Source of the DNA: Alteromonas sp047556435
GTDB lineage: Bacteria > Pseudomonadota > Gammaproteobacteria > Enterobacterales > Alteromonadaceae
DNA: 64,000 nucleotides
Assembly: GCF_047556435.1 (NCBI RefSeq)
Contig: NZ_CP180210.1
Span: 2,294,001 to 2,358,000 of the forward strand
Direction of reading: 5' to 3'
Shown: positions 16,865-25,384 of the stretch, piece after piece
Layout: every line of letters begins with the position of its first letter
Position numbering within the stretch: the first letter of the stretch is position 1
Program-made: the position numbers and the translations under genes
Notes under the pieces: generated by a model
Told to the model about the DNA's origin: nothing
What the model saw: only the letters and a program-made list of their open reading frames with translations
The model's database searches: none

Positions 16865-17521
16865 ATGGCACTTTCAAGAGATCAAATCGCAATGCGCGTT
16901 GCCAAAGAGTTCCAGGACGGCAGTTACGTAAACCTGGGCATTGGTATCCCGACGCTGGCAGCTAACTACGTGCCTGAGGGTGTGGATGTCATGCTGCAGT
17001 CTGAAAACGGTCTGCTGGGGATGGGGCGCTATCCCACCGAAGCCGAGGTCGACGCCGATATGATTAACGCAGGCAAAGAAACCGTAACCGCCAGTGTAGG
17101 AGCATCAATTTTCAGCTCAGCGGAAAGCTTTGCCATGATCCGTGGCGGTCATGTCGACTTCACCGTACTGGGCGCCTTTGAAGTGGACGTCAACGGCAAC
17201 ATCGCGTCGTGGATGATTCCCGGAAAACTGGTAAAAGGCATGGGCGGCGCCATGGACCTGGTTGCCGGTGCTAAAAACATCATCGTCACCATGACTCACG
17301 CGGATAAGCACGGAAACTCAAAACTACTGTCAGAGTGCAAGTTACCGTTAACCGGTGTGAATTGCATTACCCGCATCATCACCGACCTGGCAGTCATGGA
17401 AGTCAAGGATGGAGCTTTCTATCTTCGTGAACGTGCACCGGGGGTCTCTGTGGAAGAGATTCGTGAAAAAACTGCCGGCAAGATGGTTGCCGAAGGCGAT
17501 ATTCCGGAAATGAAGTTCTAA
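16865..17521 (+). CDS. scoB: CoA transferase subunit B
   Basis: A 218-residue beta subunit partnering the upstream alpha subunit. The catalytic glutamate that forms the gamma-glutamyl-CoA intermediate is in the SENGLLGMG motif. GGHVDFTVLGAFEVD and GKLVKGMGGAMDLV are also typical. The ATG at 16865 is chosen because AAAGGAGG lies just ahead of it, in the end of scoA. An earlier in-frame codon would lie within scoA. A strong terminator follows 17 bp after the stop and closes a two-gene operon. Confidence 0.93.
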   Translation: MALSRDQIAMRVAKEFQDGSYVNLGIGIPTLAANYVPEGVDVMLQSENGLLGMGRYPTEAEVDADMINAGKETVTASVGASIFSSAESFAMIRGGHVDFTVLGAFEVDVNGNIASWMIPGKLVKGMGGAMDLVAGAKNIIVTMTHADKHGNSKLLSECKLPLTGVNCITRIITDLAVMEVKDGAFYLRERAPGVSVEEIREKTAGKMVAEGDIPEMKF

Positions 17522-17538
17522 TTCTGAAACGACGTAGT

Positions 17539-17570
17539 AAAGGCACCCCACTGGTGCCTTTTTTGTTTTT
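17539..17570 (+). terminator. Intrinsic terminator of scoAB
   Basis: A 9-bp stem (17539-17547 with 17553-17561, AAAGGCACC/GGTGCCTTT) has a 5-nt loop and is followed by a T-rich run TTTTGTTTTT. It is a textbook rho-independent terminator. Confidence 0.92.
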
Positions 17571-17694
17571 TACACGAGAAAATGTTTATTTCATTACCAC
17601 GATTTCATATAAGCCACAGAGAAACCCCCCTTACCCTTTTACTCTGACATGCTTTAATGGATAATACCGCCGAATCAGTCCATGAGGTTACCCA

Positions 17695-19020
17695 TTGCAA
17701 GTCAGCGAACTTCCCGTACATCACAAAATCGTTTCCCGATTAAGCGACAAAGGTATTGTCACACTAACTGAAATTCAGGAGCGGACATTACTTCCGGCGC
17801 TTCAGGGCAAGGACATTATTGCGTCTTCTAAAACCGGTTCGGGCAAAACATTCGCATTTCTCGTGCCCGCGATTAACCGTTTGCTGACAACCAAAGCTCT
17901 CAGCCGCCAGGACCCTCGGGTACTGATCCTTGCTCCTACCCGTGAGCTGGCAAAACAAGTTTTCATCGAAGCAAAGCAGCTTAGTAACGGGCTGCCAGTG
18001 CAGTGTGCATTAGTCGTTGGCGGAGAGAATTACAACGACCAGGTGAAAGTCCTGCGTCGCAACCCACACATCATCGTGGGCACAGCGGGTCGCATTGCTG
18101 ACCACCTGAAAGACAAAACCTTTTTCCTTAACGGCCTTGAGCTTCTTATTTATGATGAAGCCGATCGTATGCTCGATTTAGGGTTCGCCAGCGAGCTGGC
18201 GATGATAAACCGCTTCGCCGATCATCGAAAACGTCAGACTATGTTATTTTCAGCAACACTGGACAATATTGAACTTAATCACCTGTCGGGCGATTTTTTA
18301 CGTTCTCCCGTTCGTGTGGCAGTCGGCGAGGCTACCGCCGCACATGGTGATATTACACAGCACTGCTATTTTGCTGATAACGTCAGTCATAAAGACACCC
18401 TGCTTGCACATTGCCTGAGCCAGCTTGATTATAATCAAGCTGTGGTATTCAGCGCTACCCGTGAAGATACTGACCGGCTGACAGACGTTCTCAATAAAGA
18501 CAATCTTCACGCCATCGCCTTGCGCGGTGATTTACCGCAAAACCAGCGCGCTCAGATCATGAGCGAATTTAGTCGCGGACAGTACAGTGTACTGGTAACT
18601 ACAGACGTGGCGTCGCGAGGGTTAGATCTGCGAAAAGTGGGTCTGGTGATTAACTTTGACTTGCCAAAACAGGCCGACGAGTACATTCATCGTATCGGAC
18701 GCACTGGCCGTGCAGGTGAAAAAGGCATTGCTATTTCGTTTGTGGGGCCGCGCGACTGGCAAAGTTTCACATCAATACAGGCTCATGTTCAGTACCCACT
18801 GGAGCCCGTGGCACATGAGATTCACCCTGCAACATTCAAAGGCAAACAGGTAAGAAAGCCAGCCGTGAAGGATAAACGTAAAGAGAGTCCGAATGACACC
18901 TCGCGTGGTATGCCAGACAACAGGAAAAAGACACAACGAGTCGACACGATGGAAGGGAAAGATGTTGGTTTTGCACCGTTAAAGCGAAAGCCCCGGACGA
19001 CGCCTTCAGAGGATGAGTAA
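17695..19020 (+). CDS. DEAD-box RNA helicase
   Basis: A 441-residue ATP-dependent RNA helicase. Visible motifs, in order, are the Q motif (TEIQERTLLPAL), motif I (SSKTGSGKT), Ia (APTRELA), II (YDEADRMLD), III (FSAT) and VI (HRIGRTGRAG). The C-terminal 60 residues are basic and look disordered, probably an RNA-binding tail. The start is a TTG with TGAGG correctly spaced upstream. The motifs fit the SrmB/RhlE group but no single orthologue can be named. An IS256 element begins only 7 bp after its stop, so any native terminator has been displaced. Confidence 0.93.
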   Translation: MQVSELPVHHKIVSRLSDKGIVTLTEIQERTLLPALQGKDIIASSKTGSGKTFAFLVPAINRLLTTKALSRQDPRVLILAPTRELAKQVFIEAKQLSNGLPVQCALVVGGENYNDQVKVLRRNPHIIVGTAGRIADHLKDKTFFLNGLELLIYDEADRMLDLGFASELAMINRFADHRKRQTMLFSATLDNIELNHLSGDFLRSPVRVAVGEATAAHGDITQHCYFADNVSHKDTLLAHCLSQLDYNQAVVFSATREDTDRLTDVLNKDNLHAIALRGDLPQNQRAQIMSEFSRGQYSVLVTTDVASRGLDLRKVGLVINFDLPKQADEYIHRIGRTGRAGEKGIAISFVGPRDWQSFTSIQAHVQYPLEPVAHEIHPATFKGKQVRKPAVKDKRKESPNDTSRGMPDNRKKTQRVDTMEGKDVGFAPLKRKPRTTPSEDE

Positions 19021-19027
19021 TTACCGA

Positions 19028-19070
19028 GGGGGTAGCAGCTAGAGACTGTAAGATCTTCTGTGTAAGTGGC
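19028..19070 (+). repeat. Left inverted repeat of the IS256 element
   Basis: The outer nine bases GGGGGTAGC and the inner block TCTGTGTAAGTGGC match the right end exactly. The middle differs by a few substitutions and a single-base indel. Confidence 0.85.
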
Positions 19071-19076
19071 TGTTTA

Positions 19077-20288
19077 TCATAGTGATACGCGGTCACTGTA
19101 CATAATCATAAACTGACTCATAGCCGCTTTCCAATCTCTTATTGGCATTGTCCACTTCTTCGATATCTGGTGAAGCGCCAGATACAGTATTTTCATCACT
19201 GAATCGTCTGTCGGGAACGACCGTCTGGTCTTGGTAATTTTCCGAAGACTAGCGTTCAGAGATTCGATGGCATTGGTGGTGTAAATGACCTTACGGATTT
19301 CCGGTGGATAGTCGAAGAAGACACTCAGACGTTCCCAGTTATTGCGCCAGGAGAGGCTAATCGTTGGGTGTTGGTCATCCCATTTTTCAGCGAACTCTGC
19401 TAGGGCCAGCTCCGCTTCAGCTAGTGTGGCCGCGCCGTAAATACGTTTCAGGTCAGCGGCAATGACCTTGCGCTGTTTCCAGTTCACATAGCGGAGCGAG
19501 TGGCGAATTTGATGTACGATACACAGTTGTACCTGTGTTTTCGGGTAAACCGTCTCGATGGCTTCAGGGAAGCCTTTCAGGCCATCGCAGCAAGCAATGA
19601 AGATATCCTGCACGCCACGGTTCTTAAGTTCGTTCATCACAGACAACCAGAACTTAGCGCCTTCGGTTTGTGCCATCCATAAGCCAAGTAACTCTTTTTC
19701 ACCATCGGTGTTGATGCCGAGCGCCAGGTAAACCGATTTGTTCTGCACTGCGCCAGAGTCACGACTGCGCACCACCAGGCAATCCAAGTAAACCACAGGA
19801 TATAATGCGTCCAGTGGACGCTGCTGCCATTGCTTTACCTCATCCAGCACTTCATTGGTAACTTGTGAGATAAAGGTTGGTGAGACTTCTACGCCGTAAG
19901 ATTCTTCGAAATGCGCCTGAATATCACGGGTTGTCATGCCTCGCGCATACAGCGAGATGATACGGTCATCGAAACCATTGAGCTGCTTGTCGCCTTTCTT
20001 GACCAGCTGCGGCTCAAAACTGCCATTGCGGTCACGTGGAATATCTAGCTCGATTTCACCGTGCACAGAGCGCACCTTCTTGCTGGATTTACCGTTACGG
20101 GAATTGCCGGAGTTTTTACCCTCCGGTGCATGTTTGGCGTAGCCAAGATGTTGTTCCATCTCAGCGCTCAACGCTCGCTCAGCAACCTTCTTGGTCAGTT
20201 GCTTAAGTAATCCGGCTTCGCCGAGAATATCGTCAGGGGAGTTACAGCCATCAAGAAGCTGATCGATAAGTTTGTCTGATATTGGCAT
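19077..20288 (-). CDS. IS256-family (mutator type) transposase
   Basis: A 403-residue transposase with the expected DDE triad: D169 (VVYLDCLVV), D235 (CCDGLKGFPEA) and E342 (TTNAIESLNASLRK). The CIVHQIRHS block between the second Asp and Glu is also characteristic. The ATG has AAGGA upstream. The frame is uninterrupted and of normal length (about 400 residues), so the enzyme is probably functional. It fills most of the insertion sequence. Confidence 0.95.
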   Translation of the reverse strand: MPISDKLIDQLLDGCNSPDDILGEAGLLKQLTKKVAERALSAEMEQHLGYAKHAPEGKNSGNSRNGKSSKKVRSVHGEIELDIPRDRNGSFEPQLVKKGDKQLNGFDDRIISLYARGMTTRDIQAHFEESYGVEVSPTFISQVTNEVLDEVKQWQQRPLDALYPVVYLDCLVVRSRDSGAVQNKSVYLALGINTDGEKELLGLWMAQTEGAKFWLSVMNELKNRGVQDIFIACCDGLKGFPEAIETVYPKTQVQLCIVHQIRHSLRYVNWKQRKVIAADLKRIYGAATLAEAELALAEFAEKWDDQHPTISLSWRNNWERLSVFFDYPPEIRKVIYTTNAIESLNASLRKITKTRRSFPTDDSVMKILYLALHQISKKWTMPIRDWKAAMSQFMIMYSDRVSL

Positions 20289-20316
20289 TCTGCATTCCTT
20301 TCAACAGGTTAAGAAT

Positions 20317-20358
20317 GCCACTTACACAGATTTTTTTACACTCTCAGCAGCTACCCCC
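20317..20358 (-). repeat. Right inverted repeat of the IS256 element
   Basis: Read on the minus strand it begins GGGGGTAGC and ends TCTGTGTAAGTGGC, matching the left end. It lies upstream of the transposase start and probably carries the transposase promoter. Confidence 0.85.
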
Positions 20359-20370
20359 TGATAATGGAAA

Positions 20371-20613
20371 TCAGTATTCCCACCAGCCTTCCTGCCACCA
20401 TGACAGAAATTCTTCGAAATCAATGTAGCCATCATTATTGCTGTCGATAAGCTTAAAGCCCTCTTCAACGTGGCTGGCTTTCGTTTTCGGTGATAATACG
20501 GTTAATAATTCAATGAACTCGGGCAGATCAATTTGACCATTTCCATCCCGGTCGAAGAAATTAAAGTCGCTTCTGATTTCTTCAATTTTTTCTTCTGAAA
20601 GCTGCGCGTTCAC
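20371..20613 (-). CDS. Small EF-hand calcium-binding protein
   Basis: An 80-residue protein made almost entirely of a pair of EF-hands. The first loop is DRDGNGQIDLPE and the second DSNNDGYIDFEE. Both keep acidic or amide side chains at positions 1, 3 and 5, the central glycine, and Glu at 12, so both should bind calcium. There is no signal peptide, so it is probably cytoplasmic, where it could buffer or sense calcium. It lies 61 bp downstream of trhO and may share its transcript. Its partner is unknown. The IS256 element ends 12 bp past its stop. Confidence 0.9.
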   Translation of the reverse strand: MNAQLSEEKIEEIRSDFNFFDRDGNGQIDLPEFIELLTVLSPKTKASHVEEGFKLIDSNNDGYIDFEEFLSWWQEGWWEY

Positions 20614-20674
20614 GTAGGTTCCCTATTTACTTACTTCGTAGAAAAAGCAGTGTAACGCCCTTGTCAGGCAGTGT

Positions 20675-21670
20675 CTATGCCTGTTTTTCCTTTGCTTTCA
20701 TAGCTCGCATCCGTTGCGCTTTCGCCTTTTCTTCGCGCTTCTGTTCCATCACCAGACGAGCTTCTGTACCCACGTGCTCCTGCTGTCTCGCTTTGGCCAG
20801 ATTCACCTGCTTTTCACGCTCTCTGAAGCGAGCGATTTGCTCGTCGGTGTGAGTGCCATAACAGTGCGGACAGCTTACGCCAGATTCATATTTTTCGCTT
20901 CGCTTGTCTTCCTCTGTAATCGGAAGGCGGCACGCGTAACACTGATCGTACTTACTCTTTTGTAAATCGTGATCCACCGCTACTCGGTTATCGAATACGA
21001 AGCAATCGCCTTCCCACAGCGACTCCTCTTTAGGTACATCTTCCAGGTATTGAAGAATGCCACCTTCAAGGTGGTAAACCTCATCGAAGCCCTGCTCTTT
21101 CAAATATGCCGTGGATTTTTCACAACGTATCCCACCAGTACAGAACATGGCCACTTTCTTATGCTTACCCGGGTCCATTTCGCGTTTTACATAGTCGGGA
21201 AACTCGCGAAACGTATCTGTTTTTGGGTCTACCGCGTTTTTGAACGTACCGATTTCAATTTCGTAGCCGTTCCGGGTATCTATTACCAATACATTGGGGT
21301 CGCTAATCAGGGCGTTCCAGTCTTTTGGCTTTACGTAAGTGCCGACCGTCTGACGCGGATCAATACCTTCTACTCCCATCGTGACAATCTCTTTTTTCAG
21401 CTTCACTTTGGTGCGGTAGAACGGCTGTTCTTCGTGGAGTGATTCTTTACAGGAAATCGGATTAATGCGCGGATCGCTGTTAAGGTATGCCAATAGCGCA
21501 TCTATACCTTCACGCGGACCAGAAATAGTCCCGTTTATCCCTTCGCTGGCAAGCAGCAATGTACCTTTGATATCGTTTGCAACCATAGTGTCATGCAGAG
21601 GCTGACGCATGGCTTCAAAATCTTCAAGCGCGACGAATTTGTACATCGCGCAAACGATGTATTTTGACAT
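20675..21670 (-). CDS. trhO: tRNA uridine(34) hydroxylase TrhO (YceA)
   Basis: A 331-residue rhodanese-domain protein (350 in E. coli YceA/TrhO). TrhO hydroxylates U34 of certain tRNAs, an oxygen-dependent step towards 5-methoxy- or carboxymethoxyuridine. Residues 1-95 form the N-terminal acylphosphatase-like domain. The rhodanese domain follows, with its active-site loop CTGGIRCEKS and catalytic C177. A Cys-rich C-terminal segment (CYACRLPI and CPHCYG) resembles a zinc site. The tail is lysine- and arginine-rich. cmoM, which acts on the same wobble-uridine family, is also in this window (48355-49098). Confidence 0.94.
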   Translation of the reverse strand: MSKYIVCAMYKFVALEDFEAMRQPLHDTMVANDIKGTLLLASEGINGTISGPREGIDALLAYLNSDPRINPISCKESLHEEQPFYRTKVKLKKEIVTMGVEGIDPRQTVGTYVKPKDWNALISDPNVLVIDTRNGYEIEIGTFKNAVDPKTDTFREFPDYVKREMDPGKHKKVAMFCTGGIRCEKSTAYLKEQGFDEVYHLEGGILQYLEDVPKEESLWEGDCFVFDNRVAVDHDLQKSKYDQCYACRLPITEEDKRSEKYESGVSCPHCYGTHTDEQIARFREREKQVNLAKARQQEHVGTEARLVMEQKREEKAKAQRMRAMKAKEKQA

Positions 21671-21756
21671 AATAATTCTCTTTGCTGATTGGAACGTAAG
21701 ACCAGTGCAAAAATGCGGGCGCGACTATACCAAAGCGCCCGTTGAATTACCAGATG

Positions 21757-22248
21757 CTACGATGCCAGGAGTGTCCGGGAGCCCTGAATAATGTCATCCA
21801 GTTGTGTGGGATCTTCTTCAAGCGGTGCTGGCGTCGAAGAAGCTCGAGCCTGCTGCGTTGCCAGAGCGCAATTAGCAATAATGTCAGCGGAGAGCTTTTT
21901 ATTATCGTTGATAAGCGCATGAGGATCCGGGTGCATACATTGCCACAGCCTGGCATCCGCTATCCCCTGTTGATTGAGAATGGTTGCTGTTTTACTAAGC
22001 GTATCGGCTTGGACGTCGCCGCAGTCCAGTGCCGGGCGGCGATAATGGTTTAGCCGCATCAGGACGGCATCGTCAGTCTTCGTCTCGTCTGATAATGAAT
22101 GAATGGAAGTAGCAGGTACGCCACTTCCCAGCTGTAAAGCCAGAAGCAGAGCAAAATCAGCTCCACGCCCCGCGGCAGACGAGAGCTGTCCGTTCCACTC
22201 TGCCTGATTAACAGGATGAATTTGCGAGACTTGGGATTGCGCTGGCAC
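21757..22248 (-). CDS. Conserved hypothetical protein, possibly VC2046/SO_2500 family
   Basis: A 163-residue protein with no signal peptide or transmembrane helix. It is rich in Ala, Gln and Asp, with a mainly helical middle (ADFALLLALQLGSG) and one conserved-looking block, LNHYRRPALDCGD. Length and general layout recall the small VC2046/SO_2500 family of vibrios and shewanellas, but this is a weak recollection rather than a motif match. The start is a GTG lacking an obvious ribosome site, so the true start may lie further in. It lies upstream of trhO in the same direction. Confidence 0.6.
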   Translation of the reverse strand: MPAQSQVSQIHPVNQAEWNGQLSSAAGRGADFALLLALQLGSGVPATSIHSLSDETKTDDAVLMRLNHYRRPALDCGDVQADTLSKTATILNQQGIADARLWQCMHPDPHALINDNKKLSADIIANCALATQQARASSTPAPLEEDPTQLDDIIQGSRTLLAS

Positions 22249-22396
22249 CTTTATACTATGACCTGCTGAGCTGACGTTATACTTGTATCGGTTTACAACA
22301 GTGAGACTTTAGCTTCTGCCACTTGCTCTGAGTGCAAAATTCATTGATGATTGCAGGCAAAGACAAAAACCAAAGCGAAATCAAGCTGGTATTTGA

Positions 22397-24034
22397 ATGA
22401 ACTATGCGGATAAACAGGTGTTGATCGTGGAAGATCAGCGGCCGTTTTTGTTACTGTTACGCGGCCTTCTGAACACCATGGGCGCAATAAATATTGTTAC
22501 CAAGCCTTCCGCTGAGCAAGCCATCGCACTCTGTCGTAAGCAGAAGTACGACATCATCGTGGCAGATCTTCATCTTGGCGCTGACAAAAAAAACGGTTTC
22601 GAACTAATAGAAGAATTGCGCGTTCGCAAACTCATCAAACCTTCGACAATATTTTTGCTGATCAGTGCAGACAGTGCGAGGCCGGTTGTTTTGGGATCAA
22701 TAGAGCGACGCCCCGACGATTATCTGATTAAACCGTTCTCTCAGGCACAACTGAAAACCCGCATCACACGAAGCTGGCAAAAGCGCCAGTTCTTACAGCC
22801 TGTATATTCCGCCATTTTCGAAGAAGACTGGAATAAAGCGATAGATAATGCTGAACATCTCGCGTCAATGACATCGCCTTATCAACGCTCCTGCGAACAG
22901 CTTTTGGTAGAACTGTACTGGGAGATCAATGAACCGGAAAAAGCGCTTGATGAACTGGTGCCCTACACCGACGGCAAGCCATTTTTGTGGGCGCAGGTCG
23001 CGTTAGGGAAAACGTATCTGCGACTCAATAATCCGGAAAAAGCCATTGTCACGGCCGAGGCTATTCTGCAATCGAATCGCTTCTCGCCTGACGCTCACGA
23101 CATTCTGGCTGAAGCACACGATATGCAAAATAGCCATGAAGAAGCCGTAGCCTCCATTAAGTCGGCCCTGAAAATTTCCCCATTCTCTCTGCCGCGGCAT
23201 TTTGCTGCCTGTCAAATTGCCTGGAACAGCAATGACTTCGTGCTGGCGGCTGAGTCGTCGAAATCTATCTGGGATTTATCAAAACGCACGGTACACCAGG
23301 ATATCGCACACTGGTGTGGCTACATCAGAAGCATTCTGGATGTTGCTGAGCATTCAGAAGAAAAGCGAACTAAAAACCGCTATCAACAGGAAGCGCTTCT
23401 GGCATTGCAACGGGGAAAGTTCGATGATGCATTAGCGCGTATGGCTGATGACTTTGATATCGACATTTATGAACAGGTGATGACCGCCAGAGTTAATGCC
23501 ATTGATGGTAAGATGCTGGATGCACGCAAGCAACTGGCGGCATCGCAAATTGCGATTGAAAGTAAATATGAGGAGTACCCAATCGGCTTTGCGCCAGACA
23601 GCGTCAAGGTCATGTTTGATTTGGGCGAGTTTGACGATGCACAGTCTCTGTTGGCCAGCCTGAACCGCAGGTCGGTAATACTGGACGCCAATAGTCGTGA
23701 GTTACTCAGACGCGAAGAACGCAATGCATCCGATAAGCAGTCGAATTACCAACAATTTAACCGTAAGGGCATTAACCTCTATCAGCAGGGCCAGTACGAA
23801 AAAGCCAGAGAAGCATTCGCAGCAGCGCAGACCTTTGCCCCGGTAAATACCGGAGTGGCACTGAACCTCTTGCAGTGTCTGATAAAAATTCTGGATAAAA
23901 ACGATAAAGCAGAGCCAACACTGGTGAAAGAATGCCGACGGGTCTATAAGTTACTGGAGGATATGCCGCTTAGTCATCAGCACCAGCAAAAACTGGACGC
24001 ACTGAAAGGCGATCTGTTTACCTACATAGGATAA
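22397..24034 (+). CDS. Response regulator with receiver and TPR domains (copy 1)
   Basis: A 545-residue two-part protein. The receiver domain (about 5-125) has acidic E12/D13, phosphoacceptor D57 (VADLHLG) and K112 (IKPF). The rest is helical TPR-type repeats, including NNPEKAIVTAEAIL, NSHEEAVASIKSALKISP and a C-terminal unit YQQGQYEKAREAFAAAQ. There is no DNA-binding or enzyme output domain, so phosphorylation probably controls protein-protein contacts. A paralogue with the same layout lies at 44137-45840; both share the segments KPST in the receiver and ALNLLQC near the C-terminus. A small lipoprotein gene follows 2 bp after the stop. No kinase is adjacent. Confidence 0.9.
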   Translation: MNYADKQVLIVEDQRPFLLLLRGLLNTMGAINIVTKPSAEQAIALCRKQKYDIIVADLHLGADKKNGFELIEELRVRKLIKPSTIFLLISADSARPVVLGSIERRPDDYLIKPFSQAQLKTRITRSWQKRQFLQPVYSAIFEEDWNKAIDNAEHLASMTSPYQRSCEQLLVELYWEINEPEKALDELVPYTDGKPFLWAQVALGKTYLRLNNPEKAIVTAEAILQSNRFSPDAHDILAEAHDMQNSHEEAVASIKSALKISPFSLPRHFAACQIAWNSNDFVLAAESSKSIWDLSKRTVHQDIAHWCGYIRSILDVAEHSEEKRTKNRYQQEALLALQRGKFDDALARMADDFDIDIYEQVMTARVNAIDGKMLDARKQLAASQIAIESKYEEYPIGFAPDSVKVMFDLGEFDDAQSLLASLNRRSVILDANSRELLRREERNASDKQSNYQQFNRKGINLYQQGQYEKAREAFAAAQTFAPVNTGVALNLLQCLIKILDKNDKAEPTLVKECRRVYKLLEDMPLSHQHQQKLDALKGDLFTYIG

Positions 24035-24036
24035 TT

Positions 24037-24327
24037 ATGATGACGTCAGCTCGCAGAACCACAACCTTGTTGTCCTTAAGCCTGATACTTAGTGCATGCA
24101 GCGCAACACAGCCGTGTGAGGACATTCTGGAAGTCAAAAGACAAGAACATCAGTGTCTTGAACTGGCGAGAATCATGAAAAATAATGAGTATCCGCAACA
24201 GGCAATGACAGCGAGAAAACGCTACGAAACAGAGTGTGAAGATCTGCGCTACTACCGTGACGAATACGACACTATCTGTAAAGGTAACCATCAACCCATC
24301 GGTAATCGCCAAACCCAACCTGACTAA
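24037..24327 (+). CDS. Small lipoprotein of unknown function
   Basis: A 96-residue protein with a signal peptide and lipobox LSAC, so it is expected to be attached to a membrane by an acylated cysteine. The mature part is short, charged and contains four further cysteines (in PCED, HQCL, ECED and TICKG), possibly forming disulfides in the periplasm. It begins 2 bp after the receiver-TPR gene and must be co-transcribed with it. No family is recognised. The link to signalling is inferred from position only. Confidence 0.75.
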   Translation: MMTSARRTTTLLSLSLILSACSATQPCEDILEVKRQEHQCLELARIMKNNEYPQQAMTARKRYETECEDLRYYRDEYDTICKGNHQPIGNRQTQPD

Positions 24328-24452
24328 TTTGCACCGACACATTGCACTGCCAGGGTGATCTCTGGCGAATTCCCGTGACCACAGCGGATGACGACATCAA
24401 TAACCAACCGCACTGACTAGCAAAAGTGAGGGGCTGTTTCGTTTTAGCCCGG

Positions 24453-25382
24453 TCACCCAACTGCTCGCAGGCGCTCACGCCCCAGCGACGCCAAAACTGA
24501 TCCGGTAATGACCATAAAGGCGCCCACATACGCTGTCGTATTCAAAGCAGGTTGCGTGAACATTGACGGCAGCAGACGCTCCGCGATTAACATGCTGATA
24601 AAGGTAAAAAGCGGTGCCAGTGCAAGGACGGCGCTTACCCGTGAGGCATGCCAGACGCGCATCGCTTCTGTAAACGCGCCATAACCAAAGATAGTGTTAA
24701 GGCAACAAAATAACAGGGCGAAGAATTGTAAGCGATTCATATCCCACACATGGTTTAACTCTGAGAATGGCAATAACATCATACTGCCAACAATGTACAG
24801 CACCAGCGTTAGCTGCATCGCTGTCATATGCTGCATCAGTGCCTTCTGACACAGTGCGTAAGCTGCCCATGTGAGCGCAGCGATAACAATGAAAACAATC
24901 CCTAATACATCTTCGCTCTCAGAAGCAATAATTTGGGGAAGCCGGTGATTAAAAAACAATAACAATCCGCTCAGCAGGCTGACCGCCCCTATAAACTGCA
25001 ATAACGTGAAGTGTTCTTTATAGAGCAGGATCCCTCCGATCATCAGTGCAAACGGTGCGATTTGCATTAATACCTGTGCACTTGCCGGGCTCAGATAAAG
25101 CAACCCCATTACATTTGTGACGTAGTTGGTAACCAACATCAAAGTGGCTGAAACTGCCATCAGCTTGATCAGCAACGGCAGCCGGAAAAAGCGCGGAAGC
25201 TGCTGTTTTTTCCAAAGTAACAGTCCGACCACAGCGGCAGCCGTTAGAAAACGATAAACGGTAATCGTGGGACTATCCATTACTTGCAGGCATATCGCCA
25301 GAAAAATTGGCAGTATGCCCCATAAAAACGCAGTAAATAATGCCAGGGCAAATCCCAGGCCCGGTCGAACCGGATTACTCAC
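24453..25382 (-). CDS. DMT-superfamily transporter (EamA type)
   Basis: A 309-residue inner-membrane protein with about ten hydrophobic helices arranged as two EamA repeats. Family members export amino acids, metabolites or drugs by proton exchange. The N-terminus (GFALALFTAFLWGILPIF) is typical. It starts 2 bp after the stop of the DUF6279-type lipoprotein gene, so the two form an operon. The substrate cannot be predicted. Confidence 0.92.
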   Translation of the reverse strand: MSNPVRPGLGFALALFTAFLWGILPIFLAICLQVMDSPTITVYRFLTAAAVVGLLLWKKQQLPRFFRLPLLIKLMAVSATLMLVTNYVTNVMGLLYLSPASAQVLMQIAPFALMIGGILLYKEHFTLLQFIGAVSLLSGLLLFFNHRLPQIIASESEDVLGIVFIVIAALTWAAYALCQKALMQHMTAMQLTLVLYIVGSMMLLPFSELNHVWDMNRLQFFALLFCCLNTIFGYGAFTEAMRVWHASRVSAVLALAPLFTFISMLIAERLLPSMFTQPALNTTAYVGAFMVITGSVLASLGRERLRAVG

Positions 25383-25384
25383 AT

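Larger units (their letters stand above)
19028..20358 (-). mobile_element. Complete IS256-family insertion sequence
   Basis: A 1331-bp element bounded by imperfect inverted repeats of about 42 bp starting GGGGGTAGC. It contains one full-length transposase gene read leftward. It lies exactly between the 3' ends of the helicase and the EF-hand gene, leaving 7 bp on one side and 12 bp on the other, and disrupts neither. The flanks (ATTACCGA on the left, TGATAATG on the right) show no 8-9 bp direct repeat, although IS256 elements normally create one. Both the ends and the transposase look intact, so the element may still be mobile. Confidence 0.9.

Noticed and set aside
19018..20370. A target-site duplication flanking the IS256 element
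   Set aside because: Eight- and nine-base windows on both sides were compared, also allowing the terminal G/C runs to shift, and no direct repeat was found.
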